A stretch of 64,000 bases of DNA. Origin: Adineta ricciae. Lineage: Eukaryota > Rotifera > Eurotatoria > Adinetida > Adinetidae. A model generated the notes under the pieces. It searched no databases and had not been told where the DNA came from. It saw only the letters and a program-made list of their open reading frames with translations. Where the stretch lies: assembly GCA_905250025.1 (NCBI GenBank), contig CAJNOJ010000207.1, forward strand, positions 62,001 through 126,000, read 5' to 3'. Numbering within the stretch: the first letter of the stretch is position 1; each line of letters opens with the position of its first letter. Below are positions 26,035 through 39,462 of the stretch, piece after piece. The position numbers and the translations under genes are program-made.

Positions 26035-26808
26035 TTCGTCGTCGAAGGATGAATTGTGATTGTCGATGTGTATTGTCCTGACCTTTTATATGATATTATA
26101 TCTACGCATGAACGATTGTACAATTTTTCGACATTGAAGAAAAGAAATAAATATACAGATAGGTGGCAAGCAGACCAATGATTCATCGACCCTGTCAATT
26201 TCGACCATTCATTTTACAAGGCGCTATCTGTTACTGAATGTTGGTGACATGTTTAAGCATGTTTTCCAATTATTCATTCAATAATAATTGTCACTGAAGA
26301 CGTAGTATATCAATTAGGAAACAAATGCGCAAATTAACTAACTGTGTCTGTTGAAATGGCAACACATGTCGTGCAAAGTTTAATAATGGCAGAGACTTGT
26401 TGTGATATTTCTCTAATTTAATGAAGTTTCAGTAGAAATCATCCAGGGAATATGTTTATGATTGAGAACTGAACATCTTTTCATATGTGTTCCGATACAA
26501 ATTCAAATCAATTAAAAGTACATTTCAAACAAAGGTCATAGAGATACAATCTATGAAATAAACTTAGTTATTCTTTCATTCTCGATATGTTGTCCGCATA
26601 CTCTACTGTTGAATTCAATTGAAAGTATTTCATGATGCACTTTTACTTTTTCTTTCTATCCTTATGATCTGACGAGACTTTGTTAAGTAACATATCACTT
26701 TGTATTCTTCGTCTATACATAATATATATCGAGAATATGAAGTAAAATCGATTCGAACATGATCAAGGAATGTTTACATCGAAATTTCATTTGTTTCTTT
26801 TTGTAGAT
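26035..26808. promoter_or_regulatory. Divergent spacer between PGAP1 and the DUF202 gene
   Basis: About 770 bp with no gene. Both promoters must lie here. The right end carries TTTGTTTCTTTTTGTAG two nucleotides before the DUF202 ATG, an acceptor-like site for cis- or trans-splicing. Confidence 0.4.
26805..26806 (+). promoter_or_regulatory. Acceptor-like AG before the DUF202 ATG
   Basis: A pyrimidine-rich TTTGTTTCTTTTTGTAG ends two nucleotides before the chosen ATG. A recently gained gene carrying such a site would suggest adaptation to host RNA processing. Confidence 0.45.
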
Positions 26809-27234
26809 ATGACACAACCATTAGCCGGGACTGATCCTGCTGCTTCGCAAGCTCAATCTTCAGCAGCTGTGACCAAATTTAAAGGAAGTTTCACGGATCA
26901 TCTTGCCAACGAACGAACGTTTCTAGCGTGGACAAGAACCAGTCTCGGAATATTTGCTTTCGGTTGTGCAATAACACGATTCGGTGGATCAGAATACAGT
27001 CGAATTAATTTTCGAGGTCCAGCTGTAGAATTAAAACCGCTAATATGTGGTATTATTTTAATTGCATGTGGAATAATGACATTACTCTATAGTATTTATC
27101 GATACTATCGCATCAATCGTCAGATAATGGACAGAGATCTAACAGAAGTATCACAAGTACGCGAACCAATTATAGCCGCACTTGTCTTGCTTGTGTCAGC
27201 AATTGCTATTCTAATTCTTTTTGTTCTGTTATAA
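26809..27234 (+). CDS. DUF202 (YidH-type) three-span membrane protein
   Basis: A single uninterrupted exon of 141 codons from the ATG at 26809 (MTQPLAGTDPAASQAQ..). The core SFTDHLANERTFLAWTRTSL is the hallmark of DUF202 proteins, followed by the first membrane span (GIFAFGCAI). Two more spans follow: KPLICGIILIACGIMTLLYS and the C-terminal IIAALVLLVSAIAILILFVL. An in-frame upstream Met at 26770 lies before an acceptor-like TTTTTGTAG and is less likely to be used. The family is common in bacteria, fungi and some protists. One fungal relative is fused to the VTC complex, but the general function is unclear. The lack of an intron is unusual here, and with the family's distribution it suggests horizontal acquisition (inference). 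Confidence 0.88.
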   Translation: MTQPLAGTDPAASQAQSSAAVTKFKGSFTDHLANERTFLAWTRTSLGIFAFGCAITRFGGSEYSRINFRGPAVELKPLICGIILIACGIMTLLYSIYRYYRINRQIMDRDLTEVSQVREPIIAALVLLVSAIAILILFVLL

Positions 27235-29159
27235 ATCAATATCAAAGAAATTGTTCTACATGTAATAAATCACATTCTGTGAGCAAATTTGTTCAAATTG
27301 TTGTTTTTTCTCACCTGACTACAAATATATCTGCATCTGCTAAAGAGTTTTCAAAAGCAGGATTTTGTTTGCAACTATTCTAACACTCAACATTTCTCTT
27401 CTGGATACTCGTCAGTTCAATGAGATCTCTGTACGAAGTACGTGATCACATTTCTTATTCTAATGTAACTTATTCACATAAAACAGGAATGGAGTTTCTC
27501 AATATCAAAATCTATGTGATGATAATTTTGTTAATAAATCTTATTCATAGATTCTGAATATGAATACAAATTCTAGACAGAATGTCTAGTGTATCTGTTT
27601 CTCTATTCTTTTTTTTTAATCAATAGAAAGACAAAGTCATCGGTCACATGCGGTGTGTTTTAATCCTGTTTTCCTCTCATTTCTTCTTTCATGCATTCAC
27701 ACATCTTCTCGGAATATAAGAGAAGGAAAAAGAAAATGAGCGAGCAAGTCTTCTTGAATCGATGGTATAAATGATGATTTACTTCTTTCCCTCTTCGCTG
27801 CCTGTCTGTCTTGTGTAAGTGGCGTTGAAATAATCAGTGAAACGCATAGATTTGGTAATGGAAAAAAAACCCACGAATGATGCATAAAAGATCAAAAGCA
27901 GCGTACTCGTTCTCTTTGCTAGTTGAAGGTATCCAGATGTCTGTTTAAATAACAAATGTGTTTTTTTCCTGTTATTAATTCATTCTTGAGTAAATAAGAA
28001 AAAACGGAGTTCTAATGAATAAATCGAAGAAAAGATTCCTCAAGACAATTCATGTACCTGACGTGTAAGTCGCTGTTCTGTTCAGCAGATAAGGACGAGA
28101 AAAACAGATCTTAGTTCTAATAATGTCTCCTTGTTTTCTCTTTCTCTCTCTTTCTCTCTTAATATTAGTGATTATGAAAAGAATACTTTATTCTTTTCTT
28201 TGCTGTCAACTCTCCATCGGTTGCTATAATTGGAAAATTGAGCATGCATATGTTTATACGATCAGCAGACATAAATGTCATTGTTCGTTGATATATTATT
28301 TCGATAGGTTTTTGTTAGAAAGAAAAGCAAAACATTGCGGTGAATACTTTTTTTTTCAATGTCTACTTTCTCTGACAAGACAACTGCGGTTTTTCTTCGC
28401 ACGCTCTTTTTTCATACATCTCTTCTCGTCATCATTAAGTATTATACCATCGTCGAGATGTGAGTAAGTACGTGGCAATGTATTTTGATGATTACTTGAA
28501 TATAATAATGTGTAGAGAATGATAGTGTTATTGAGTAATGTATGTAAAGAGAGAATGATCTAGTTTCTACAAGAATAGAATACTTTACCAAAAACGACTA
28601 CGTGCATTTAACAGAAAAAAAAGGAAACAAATGAGATGGATGGAGTTAGATGTTATATTCGGTGATTAGTACGAAAAGAGTTTTTCGTGCTTGTTTGGGT
28701 TAGACTGATGAACAGAACAAGAGAATGAAGTGAGTCAGCGACATTTGCGTTAATTGAAAGGAAATTTCGAAGATTTAAACTTAATTGAATTTGAACGGAT
28801 TTAGATAGGAACCATTTTCTGCATTTGTGATGTGTTACATCATGTATATTGACATTGTTGAGTAGTGCCTGAAGAAGTTTTCGCGACAAGATGATCTTTT
28901 TTTTTTGTAAGAAAAAAAGAAAAAGAAAAGAGAATAGAGACACACACATTGTGAAAAGTGATAGTGTCATTACTTCATTTACGAACTCATTTTGTCTCTT
29001 CTCTTAAGCTTCTATTGAGTTTCATAGGTCTTTACGCATTATTTTTTCATGAAATTTCCCTTCCTTTATGACTTAATTGATTGAATTACCTGTAAGTAGA
29101 CGCTTTGTCACCAAAGAACTTGCAAACATTACCTTAATCTTCATCATTTGTTTGTTTTC
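27235..29159. other. 1.9 kb interval without a recognisable gene
   Basis: AT-rich sequence with poly-T and CT-rich runs and only short open frames of biased composition (for example near 27697-27885, 28123-28467 and 28653-28970). It presumably holds the 3' region of the DUF202 gene and the promoter of the next gene. Its right end has TTTGTTTTCAG at about 29151-29161, an acceptor-like site. Confidence 0.55.
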
Positions 29160-29212
29160 AGATAACTGAAAAAGAATAAGTCCAATCGAAATGAATCAAT
29201 GTTTCACCGAAA

Positions 29213-32200
29213 ATGAACATTCGATGCATTCAAATGATTCTTTTCTTATCTCTCAAATGTCTGACAAAATCGGCTAAGAATTCAACAAAGATGTTTATCT
29301 TAACAAGTACTACAACAACATCCTCATTACTCGAATATTATAGAACTCGTCGTACATCGATAAATGATGTCCTGACGAATTCAATAGAAAATCGTTCTCA
29401 TTCAACTGTGCATGACTTTTACATGACAAGTACGCAATTAAAACCTGAAAAAAAAACTCATCATGTCACACTGACAATTGTTTAGATTTTACAAAAACAC
29501 AAATTAAAGTCATTGTGACTGTCGTGATTGTCATCGGCTTTATTATGTTAATTATTGTTATATTTCGATTCAAGTGAGTAATTTTGCATTTGATCGAAAC
29601 AAGTCTCTCACTCAATTCGCTATGCTCATTCATCGAAGTAAAAAAAAAGAAACACGAGGATAATAAGTTGTGATCATCATATAAAGTGTCGCGACACAAT
29701 TTTCACCCATTTAGTCGTTCGGCGAGTGAAGTATTCAAGAGATCTATTTTGTCGATGATGTATACTCATTTGTAAGTGTTATTTATTGTTTGCATAAGAG
29801 AATAGATCAAGATTGATGTTCGAATAAACATGCAAAGCAGTTAGTAGAAATTTAGATTTTAAAATGACATTTTGTGATTTTATACTGAAATATTGTCATT
29901 ATCATTGAGTAAAAATAGAAGCAATGGATATTCTTCTATTTTAAGACTCATCTTATGAAATATTTAACAATTCATATGCACTTTTTATAGTGATATTTTC
30001 TATTTGTTATCCATGGTGATGAAAAACGCTTGATTACCATCAAGTTTGAAAGCGAGAGAAGAATTTTCAAGCTTTCTTCACTCGTAACGGAAAATTAAGA
30101 GCTTAGATGAAGCTGAAATACTATAAGTTAATGTGTATGCCTCATCAACTTAAGTTTTTCTTGCCATAAATTGTCAACCTTTGCAACTCTCGCCACAAGA
30201 GAAGTAATATAAACATTCAGATTTTCTCTGAAATAGAATATCTATACAAAACGACAATCGTCGAAGCTGCTGTTTGACATAAGTTCATTCTTTTCCTTTG
30301 GAGAGAATCTCATCCATATTGGTTCCTCTAGATAGAATTCACAATCGAGTATTATATAATCATTTAATTTCCTTTTCAAGAAGTGAATTGAGACACAAGG
30401 AAAATGTTAGTCTTAATACATTGATTGACGACGGTCTCTTTCGATATTCTATTCTCTTGTCACAGTCCAAAACTTTTAATTAACAAGACAAATAAACTAG
30501 CTGCATTTCGTCCGAGTTTCTTTTCTGTTTACTATTATTAGACATCTATATCTAAGGATAATACTTCACGTTGATAGATTCATTTCTTCTTTTATTTGTT
30601 CTTATCTCGATTGAGGAGAGATTCTTATCAATGCAATTTTAGTCTTTATTATAATATGCTAATACAGTCATACATAATAACGACGATGATTTGTCATTGC
30701 GTTTCTCTCTCGGTCTCTTTTCTCGAGTTAGCTATATACATATGTCTAAAAGCCAAATCAGATTGATTGTCTTTGTATTTTGTCTGTTCGGTCAAAGACG
30801 AATACTTTTCTCTAATTTGATAAAAGAGAGGATGAATGTTTCTCTTAGTTCCATTATCGTTTTGTCTCTAATGAACGATGTGAACATTGTTTAATCATTA
30901 ATGCAATTAGCATTGATGGTCAATATGTCCATTTATATTGAATTTGGGAGTTAGTTCTCTTTCTCTTTTTAGGAGTGCATGTTGCGAACAGGATACACAG
31001 AAAATACGGACTGAAATCATTCGACAGCGTATTTCACAATTTGGTGAGTCAAGTTCTCGACGTGGAAGTATCGGAGTAAGTATTTAATAATAAAAAGAAA
31101 ACCATCAAGGTCAGTTTATGAGCAAACAGCTGTGACATCCAACATTACGATTGAATACGAGAGAAAGAAGAAGAAGAAGAAGAAAAAGCAAGACAGGAGA
31201 AAAGATCTGAATGAAGGCAACTTGTTCTGTCTTTGATGCCCGAGAGCCGTCAATAACGATAAGAGCTGTCGGTTGCCTCTTAGAAAAAAAGGCAATGAAG
31301 ACATCGATCTATACTTACAAACGATATTATAGAAACAGAATAAATATCAAAAACACATAAAAATTATTAGAGAAGGCAAGATAGGAAAGTGAGAGGAATA
31401 GCAAAAAAGAACGACTAACATCAGAGGGCGGCGACTTCTAAACTTACACGCGATCTATGTATGTCTGTGTTAAAAAAAAAGCATGAAGTCGCAGAGCATA
31501 TTGTTCAATCAGTCGACACCTCGTTACTCTTATGTGCATTGTATTCCTTTCCTTCCTTGTTCGTTTTTCTTTCTCTTCAATGTCTTGTCTTTCCCAAACT
31601 GAGAATAGAAACAGAGATATGTCTGTTTATCAAAGCTGATTATTATTTATTGGCTTTTGTATGATGAGCAGTAAGCAGTACTTAGAAAAGCGCATAAATT
31701 CTCTCAAATGCGTTATTTCTTCCGTCATCATTGATTATTGTGTATATGTGCCAGTATGCACATATGCATCTTTTCTTGTGTTGATGTTACTCGAACTTAG
31801 TCGATAAATTCTTCATCGTTCTTTCCCTCCTGTCGTCTCTAAAAAGGATAAGATTCACTATTATCACTTGTTAGAAGCATCCTAAATACAAAGTAATAAA
31901 TCGATCTCGAGGAACTTCAGTCACTTTCGTATCTATTCTCATAATCAAGTGTACGATGTCTATATTGAAGAGATAGGAAGGATGGACACAGATGCTTTTA
32001 TTGCTCTGTACATTTAAAGTACTATCGTGTAAGTATATACATAGGCATTTCGTAATCAGAGACTAGTATTAATCATAGTAAATATTGAGTAATTAGAAAA
32101 GAGGAAAACAGCGGTTCGGATGGTAATATTTCATTTGTATTTTTTTAACCACATATACTTATTTGGTAGAATAACATCAGAAGGAATATTTTCCTATTAC

Positions 32201-33975
32201 ATCATTGTCATCATGTGTAAGATGTAATAATATCTTGTCTGTGTTTTTTTCTCATCTACTCTAGTAGGATTTTTACAATAACTGTCAGAGAGAGAGAGAG
32301 GAGAATGATGATTGTTTAGTTAGTGAACTCGAGAAAGATATAATTGTATATCAATCGATCATCGTCTTGACAAGTGATGATGTGTATATTTGATTTTGTG
32401 AGAAAAGCAATATGCTTCGAGTACAAACAGTCTTGTAAGGCTTTGATTTAATGCCTGAAGCTGAAGGAAAACTTCTTAAGTCATAAATAAACATTTCGTA
32501 TACGCATATCAATGATGAAAATCGCTTTAGTAGAATAAGATGAAGAATAAAGACGAGAGAAATCAAGTCAGACACTTGATATACACATGTTCATATCGAC
32601 CTTGAAAAAAAAAGAACATCACGGAAATTTAACATGTTCCGTTCCGGATTTGCGTGACATGCTGCATATACAACTAACATCACTTGTCTTTCTTTTGCGT
32701 GTATATCCTATATGAAAAGCAAGATAGACAGCAACATGCATATTTCTCATCATTTAGTTAGATTGAGCTTCTCTATCTTTTTTTTTTCTTTCTATTTTTT
32801 TACTGGATTTTTTCTTGAATACAAGACAAGAAGAACGACTTTTCTTTGATTATAATCATATCGCGAACAATTGTCATTTCTTGTCACCATGAAGATTATA
32901 TCCTGATAGTTTGTGAGTGGTGGATGTTCTAATCATTGGAAATCTTTTCTTCTTTTCCTTCTTTCTTTGTTGTTTAGTAAGGTATTTAAATGTTTCTTTC
33001 TTTCCTTTGTTACATATGGTTCAACAAGTTTCATCGGTTCCCTTTTTTTTCCCTTCCTCTCTTTTTTATACAACTGAGCAAGTATTACTACATTGTCATC
33101 ATTCGCTCAGTTTGTAATGAGAAGAGAGAAGAATAAATTGCAAGAAACAGATGTAGAACGTGTACGGGGAAAATTATTTTTTTTCTAAATCGATTCATTT
33201 TCATGTCCTTCAGACTTTCTAAAGAATAGCCGTGCGTGTGTACTAGTAAGCTGGCTAATAGTCAATTTGTCTTTCGTTTTTCTTAATAGTGACGATTTTC
33301 ATCTGATTATAAGCAAAGCTAAATGGAAATAAATCAATTTTATCTCAGTGCATGTTCAAAACATTGATAGAATGAACGTGCGTCGCTGCTGCCGCCGCTG
33401 TTGATGATGATGATGACATGTTAGTTGTGCAATCGACTACATAGCTCGATTGATATGTGTATTTCTTAGTTGATTGTATATACGATATGTGAGCATTCGG
33501 ATCGTTCTATTACTCAAGAGAAAAAGAGGGTAGAGAAAATAGATTTTTCTAGGCATTTTTCTTCTCAGCTTTGTACCTAAATAAACGTCATAGTCTTCTG
33601 AAAGCAAATGAGCGATGGTAAGTTTATCGAGTGTAGAAGTCCCACCATTTTGAATAATTTATAAGTATACGTTATTCATACGTGAATTTTTTATTTTAGT
33701 ATTATACAAGAAAATACACGCGAGCGCCTAGTTATCGTTTTGACGAACAATTAAATTCATCGTCAACGAAAAATCGATCCAGTATTCCCATTTATGAACA
33801 TCTGTTTCAACCAAAAACTGATATTACTGTCTCGTCATTACCTATCGAATCATCAACAGTATCAACTACTGCACAATCTCATTATGTCACAACAACTGAT
33901 TCTAATCATCAAAACGAATCGTCTCCTGTAAAATCCAGCGTACAAAAGTCATTCTCTACTGTTGGTATCAGTCGG
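29213..33975 (+). CDS. Single-pass membrane protein, 5' exons with very long introns
   Basis: Exon 29213-29428 encodes a signal-peptide-like start (MNIRCIQMILFLSLKCLTKS) and a Ser/Thr-rich ectodomain. A 58-nt intron (29429-29486) joins in phase to 29487-29575, giving a glycosylation sequon (NFT) and the membrane span IKVIVTVVIVIGFIMLIIVI then FRF. Exon 30973-31075 joins in phase and begins SACCEQ, with juxtamembrane Cys that might be palmitoylated. Exon 33700-33975 also joins in phase (YYTRKYTRAPSYRFDEQLNS..). The last two introns are about 1.4 and 2.6 kb, against about 55 nt elsewhere. The cytoplasmic tail probably continues in the next feature. An upstream ATG at about 29191 opens a short overlapping frame, which could damp translation. 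No known family recognised. Confidence 0.6.
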
Positions 33976-35550
33976 GTAGGTTATTAATTCATCTTTTCTT
34001 CTTTGTCTCTTGTGAACAATCAGAAATGCCATCTTAAAATCACGAAGCATGTCACCAGTAATTACGAGTCAATCAATCGCTAAAACGCACACACGCATCG
34101 ACACACTTGTTTATCTTACTATGCATAACTTCTCATAATCGCTTTTACTCATGTGTATTGATAGATTGCTGTAACGCAAGTATTTGTGTGCATAGACATT
34201 CTTGCAGAAAAAATCGACATCAAATGATAAAGATGGACAAGATTAATGAAGAAATATTAGTTTTGTTTTTTTTCTAATGACTTTGAGGATTGAGACACTG
34301 GTTTTATATTTGATTAAATAACAGGTGAGTGTTGTTTAGATATACGCATTGAACGAGCGTTAAGAATCTCTGTTTCCCTAGAATAATCATTTTCTTTCTG
34401 CTCTATTTATACAATTGTGCATCGTATAAGAGATCATCAATATTTCATTATCATCTTATTCATAGAGTGCTCTCGTACGATTAACATCGATCGATTAGAT
34501 AAACATCGAAACTGTCAATCTTCCCAGAACAGATAAACTAGACAATGATGAACGTAAATAAGGGCAATTTACATGATGTATATCGATATTACACACGCTT
34601 TCAATTTGTCTCTATACTCAATAAATACATCTAATGTGCTAATGATTAAATGCCATTTAAACTTCGGTGACCATTACTGTTAGTGTATGTTTAACACATC
34701 GATCTAGACAAAATAACGATGTCAATTCGTCTAGAGACGAAAATCAATTTCCTGTGCGTGCACAGCAGTAACCGACTAGTTATAGACATAAACTCATTTA
34801 GTCCTTCTCATCTTATCCTAAACATGAAAACGCGCGATGCTGTGAAGAAGAAAGAGAAAAGAAAGTCAGTTGAACATCTCATCTTTACTTTCTTCTTCGT
34901 CTTTACGCACAGTTGCCGAAATTCAACTTATTAATTAAGTAAATATGGTGACCACGATAAAAATAGAATACAAAACTGACAATATTAATGAAGCATTAAA
35001 AGCACACTGAAAAAAGACTCAGTACATTTTCAAGTATATTGAAATTCTATGGAATTAACACAGAGAAAGAAACAGGAAAACGTAATTCTTTTCTCTTGTT
35101 GAGCTTTTCTTTCAATTCATTATTGCGAGAGCAAGTGAAAATCCACTTCTGATTTGTTTGAATGAACTTTGTGATGAGTTTCCTTCTTTCTTCTTGCACA
35201 TGACTGCTCATTCTTCCTTACTAACACTTTGAAACCTCATGCCGTTGACACTGTCAGATCAGGTTTCTATAAGAGAATCAACTGTCAGCCGCAAGAATAT
35301 ATATTCATCAACAACAGCATCAAAAAAATTAAGTTTAAGAAAAGGATTTAGTATTGTTGTCGTTGCTGTCATATAGTCGAGGATAACATTAACTCATCTA
35401 CATACATGTGCTCTGTGTTGTCAACGCTCGGATGCATGTAAGGGTGCCGACTGACTTATGATTTCGTTAATGCAAATTGAATCTATCTGTTGTTCTTAGG
35501 ACTACTACTATTATTACTCCTAGAACTAGAAGGAATAAAGAGTCGTTTCT

Positions 35551-35575
35551 GATGATGATGATGATGATGATGATG
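35551..35575. repeat. (GAT)n trinucleotide repeat
   Basis: About eight GAT/ATG units within the presumed long intron. A shorter GAT run lies at about 35656-35671. Related trinucleotide runs occur in coding sequence at 15064 (Met run) and 38418 (Asp run). Confidence 0.8.
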
Positions 35576-35774
35576 CGTATGAGTGATGTGTCGACTACCA
35601 GCCATTCAGTCAACAAAAACTCAAAGAAAACGAAGGAGGAAAAGGGGAAGAACAAGATGATGATGATGATGAAGATGAGAAAATATGCATTTCTCCTATG
35701 TCTGCTTTCCTTCTCCTCTTCTGTCTCTCTCTCTCTGTTTCTCGTTTTCATAGGCAGTGTTACTAGACTCTCCC

Positions 35775-35808
35775 ACTCACTCACTCACTCTCTCTCTCTC
35801 TCCCTCTC
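35775..35808. repeat. CT-rich simple repeat
   Basis: CACT repeats pass into a CT dinucleotide run in the presumed long intron. Confidence 0.75.
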
Positions 35809-36188
35809 AGTCATCAGCAACAAATATCATAAATAGAGTAGAAAATACCACGAGAGCGTTACAGGACGGGAAAGACTCACTGTCATGTTAATCAAAAAGA
35901 ATGCGAATATGAGAAGAATGTCGTTCGTCGAGCTAAACACAGAACAGTAAAACGTTCTCGAATCAATTGACATGTTTGGACTGTGTACAACAGCATTGTT
36001 CTCATCATTTCAAAGATAAACTACCTGTCATTATCGATATTTTCTTTTCCCTTCATTCACCATTCATTCCATTCATCGACAAACTGGTCGTTTGATCCTC
36101 TGCACGGTACCACCGCATATATTGTGTCGTCCAAATACTGTTCGTTACTCACTTGTTCTTAACGTGCATGATCAACGACATCGACGAG

Positions 36189-39100
36189 GCAACGCATCGA
36201 ACAGATATATCAAAGTGTCGTCGCCTACGCTTCGTAAACTCTGCTTGCCGTGTATTACCGCACGAAATCAACGCCAGCAATATAAACGTTCGCAACAGAT
36301 AAACAAAAACAAGACACTGAAAAATAATCAACGAGAAATTATTACTTCTTCAACCGCTGAGAACAATGCTATTGACTCAATACATCGTCTAGAAATCAAT
36401 CCAAAGACACAGGATCTTAAATCAACAACGTCAGTGGTGCACAGCAGTGCATGTTTACGCGAAAACGATGCTAATCAATGTGATGAGCAATACCAACATT
36501 TTGAGAAGATTTCATTTCCGATTGAAAAGATAGACGAAAAAAAGAATGAGATATCGGTGGAAACGGAAATAATAACGGCAAGAATAGTTTCAGAATCCGT
36601 ATTACTGACATTATCATCACCTGAAAATGAAATAACGAGATCAAACGTAGAGGATGTGGTAGGTATTTTTATAGTTGCCAGTTTGATTAATTTGAGAGTA
36701 ATAATAACAATGATCATGCTATTCATCTTCTTCCTCTTCGTTTTCTTTTTTTCTTCTCGTCTTTTTAATTCATCCTTTTCTTTTTCCTACTAGTGTGATG
36801 ATCATACGCCACTATTAACATCGGATCTTACATCTACTATCAAAGATTCATCGAACCGTGCTACTCGTAAATATTCGCTCAATGCTTTTTCATCATTCAT
36901 ACGTTCTTCAAACTCACATCCGTTATCTTCTTCATCGACAACTTCATTTACTGCCAACAGCAAGATCGCCGGTGATAACAAAAAAAATCGTTATAGTCTT
37001 GATTTGACGACACCTCGTCAAATTAATCTTTCATCTGTATTTCGTCGGAATTCAACTACGAAACAATCGAAAGCATTCTACTCAACAATTGACCCGACAA
37101 ATACAAAGTCGCAAGCCTCACCAAAAACCATTGTTCTTCCTGTTCAGTACGATCAACCTTCTACGAGCACAGATAATTCGAACAGCGGTAGTCGAACATC
37201 GCTATCGAAAACTAAATCATCGAACTTCACAAAAGTTCATCAGAAAAAAAAGTCATCGACAGTTACACCAACCAGCACAATATCACCCTATCGAAAAGAT
37301 TTCATGCAAAAGATCGAACGCTTTCGTTATATCGACGATAGTGCATCGAGTACAACAACAGTCACATCTCCTGTTGAAAGTACTGATCATTTGAATGGCC
37401 ATCAACCATGCAATCATCTAATTACAAGTGCTATTGAACAGTTCGATGATTATGTTCGATCGAGATATTACAACAATGACGAAATCAATTCTTATATCGA
37501 TCGTCTCAACTCGGATATCCTAACCAATGGTTCATACTCAGATCTAAATATTCTCAATAGTACCAATAATAATCATGTAACCATGCCAAATGCTCAAGTA
37601 AATCAACAAGCTGTCTCATTCAAGCCGGTGAATCATTTTTCATCACAATCAGAAACAGTAAGTTGAAAAGGAATAGATCGAGAAAACTATTTTATTCAAG
37701 TTTTATCTGACATCATATCCGACATACTTATCTATTATTAAAATCAGTTCCGTTCTAAATATATGAGATCCTTTTTTCTCTCTATCTCGAAAAAACAACC
37801 AGTCTGATAATATTACCCAGATTAGAAAATTGAATTAGAAAGATAGGATTTATAGTTTTCTTTTTCTTCTGCCAGAATGACTATCGTCAAGTAATACGTA
37901 ATTCAACGCCGATTTCAATTCCATCTCGACCTGTTCAACCGACCGATAATCCTCTCATACGACCGACAACGATAATTACAAATGGACATTCACGTTCCAT
38001 GGATTTTCAATCAATCACTGCTAATAATAATCATCACCTGAGGAAACAAGAACTCATCCGACCGCATACATTGAACAATCCAGCAACGATCTATGAAACA
38101 TCGTCATCGTCTATTGCTACACTAACATCTGTCCGTAGTTCAACTAGTTTAGAATTCGATGATGATGCCAAACCGTCCGGTGTACTCGTTGATGATGATT
38201 TTCTTCCGATGTCATCGCCTGTCGATGATCATTTCTGGGATATGACAACCATGTCGACAACAACGAATCATAATCATCAATTTAAGCACAATAATAAAAA
38301 CGAATGCTTTCCTAATGTTGGCTCATCTCCCGATGTCGAAGACAAACATTTCGATGTTGACCAAATGAAGAAGTACTCTGCAACAACTGATCAGCCATTT
38401 TCGGAAACTTCATGTGACGATGATGATGACGACGATGATGATGATGATCGCAGTGATCATCAACAGAAATACTCCATTCAAGAATACAAATTGAAAGAAT
38501 TACAAAAACCTATTGTTATTCATCGAACACAATTGAATCCATCTAGGCATTCATCAAAGCCTATCAATCACTCACAAGACGCGATATCCATATCAATAAA
38601 TAGACTTTGTATGTCATGTATAATTTCATTTAACTTTATTTGGAGTTTTTCTTTCACTTTAGCACTGGATTCAAAAAATGATGAGTCGTTGTTGGAAAAG
38701 TTCGCCACTGCAGATAGTGATCCTGTACAGATGACGATTCGTTCGCCGCCACTTCGTCCATCTGTAATCAATGATTTGACTTTAGCATCTCAACAGTGTC
38801 CACAGACGATTTTCGAAGAAGATGATACACAGGAGAGCTCCACAAACGATAACATATCGGATGAAAGTGCTGACAATGGTGAAATCGATCTTGTACGCGA
38901 ATTTGAATTATCACAAAAACAAGAACAAATTAAATCTAATAATGCAAATCTCTGGAGTACGAATGATCGAGATATATTTATTTTACAAGAAGACGATCTT
39001 CTTTCTGCTATGGTGACAACACCAACGCACACTCCGGCAATCATCAATCGACCTTTACCACCATCAATTATGAAAATGACTCAGAATAAATCAACTGATA

Positions 39101-39252
39101 GCATTGATGAACAACAAACTAACGCCAGCAATTCATTGAAACCGAAAGTACGCTTCAATCTTGATCCCCAATATGAACGCGAACGTGAATGGAATAAAGT
39201 TAACAAATTACTAGGACCGAATATGGAATGGACTGATGAATTTGAAGTCTAA
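36189..39252 (+). CDS. Long Ser/Thr/Asn-rich cytoplasmic tail, probably the 3' exons of the preceding membrane protein
   Basis: Exons at about 36189-36658, 36794-37657, 37876-38608 and 38663-39252 join in phase through introns of 135, 218 and 54 nt. The product is low-complexity and polar, with basic Ser-rich stretches (RQINLSSVFRRNSTTKQS), an acidic Asp run near 38418-38447, and a C-terminal block KPKVRFNLDP then ..LLGPNMEWTDEFEV. KVRF fits the RVxF docking motif of protein phosphatase 1. The first exon has no in-frame ATG before good coding sequence, so it needs an upstream exon. Joining to the exon ending at 33975 requires a slightly shifted weak donor or an unseen small exon in the 2.2 kb between. 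It could otherwise be a separate gene. Confidence 0.55.
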
Positions 39253-39462
39253 TATCTCCTATATCGTTAACAACATCGGGAGGGAAAACACCATCTGTCA
39301 GATTTCTCTTTCTTTATGCCTGGAGCTTAATCTACATATATATTGTACAGCTCTTTTTTGTCTCTCTTAATATCTTTTCTGTTTGTTTTTATTTTGTTCC
39401 TAAAGTAGATGATTTATTAGAACATTGCCAGATATATATATATATAAACGGACGTTTTTATT

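Noticed and set aside
35467-35836. Two overlapping open frames of about 100 codons
   Set aside because: They are made of GAT and CT simple repeats read on both strands (Met, Ile, Leu and Ser runs), not protein-like.
36092-36188. Apparent N-terminus of the Ser-rich protein at 36092
   Set aside because: The codon there is TTG, not ATG, and no acceptor precedes it. The coding exon more likely begins at an AG at about 36188 or 36204.
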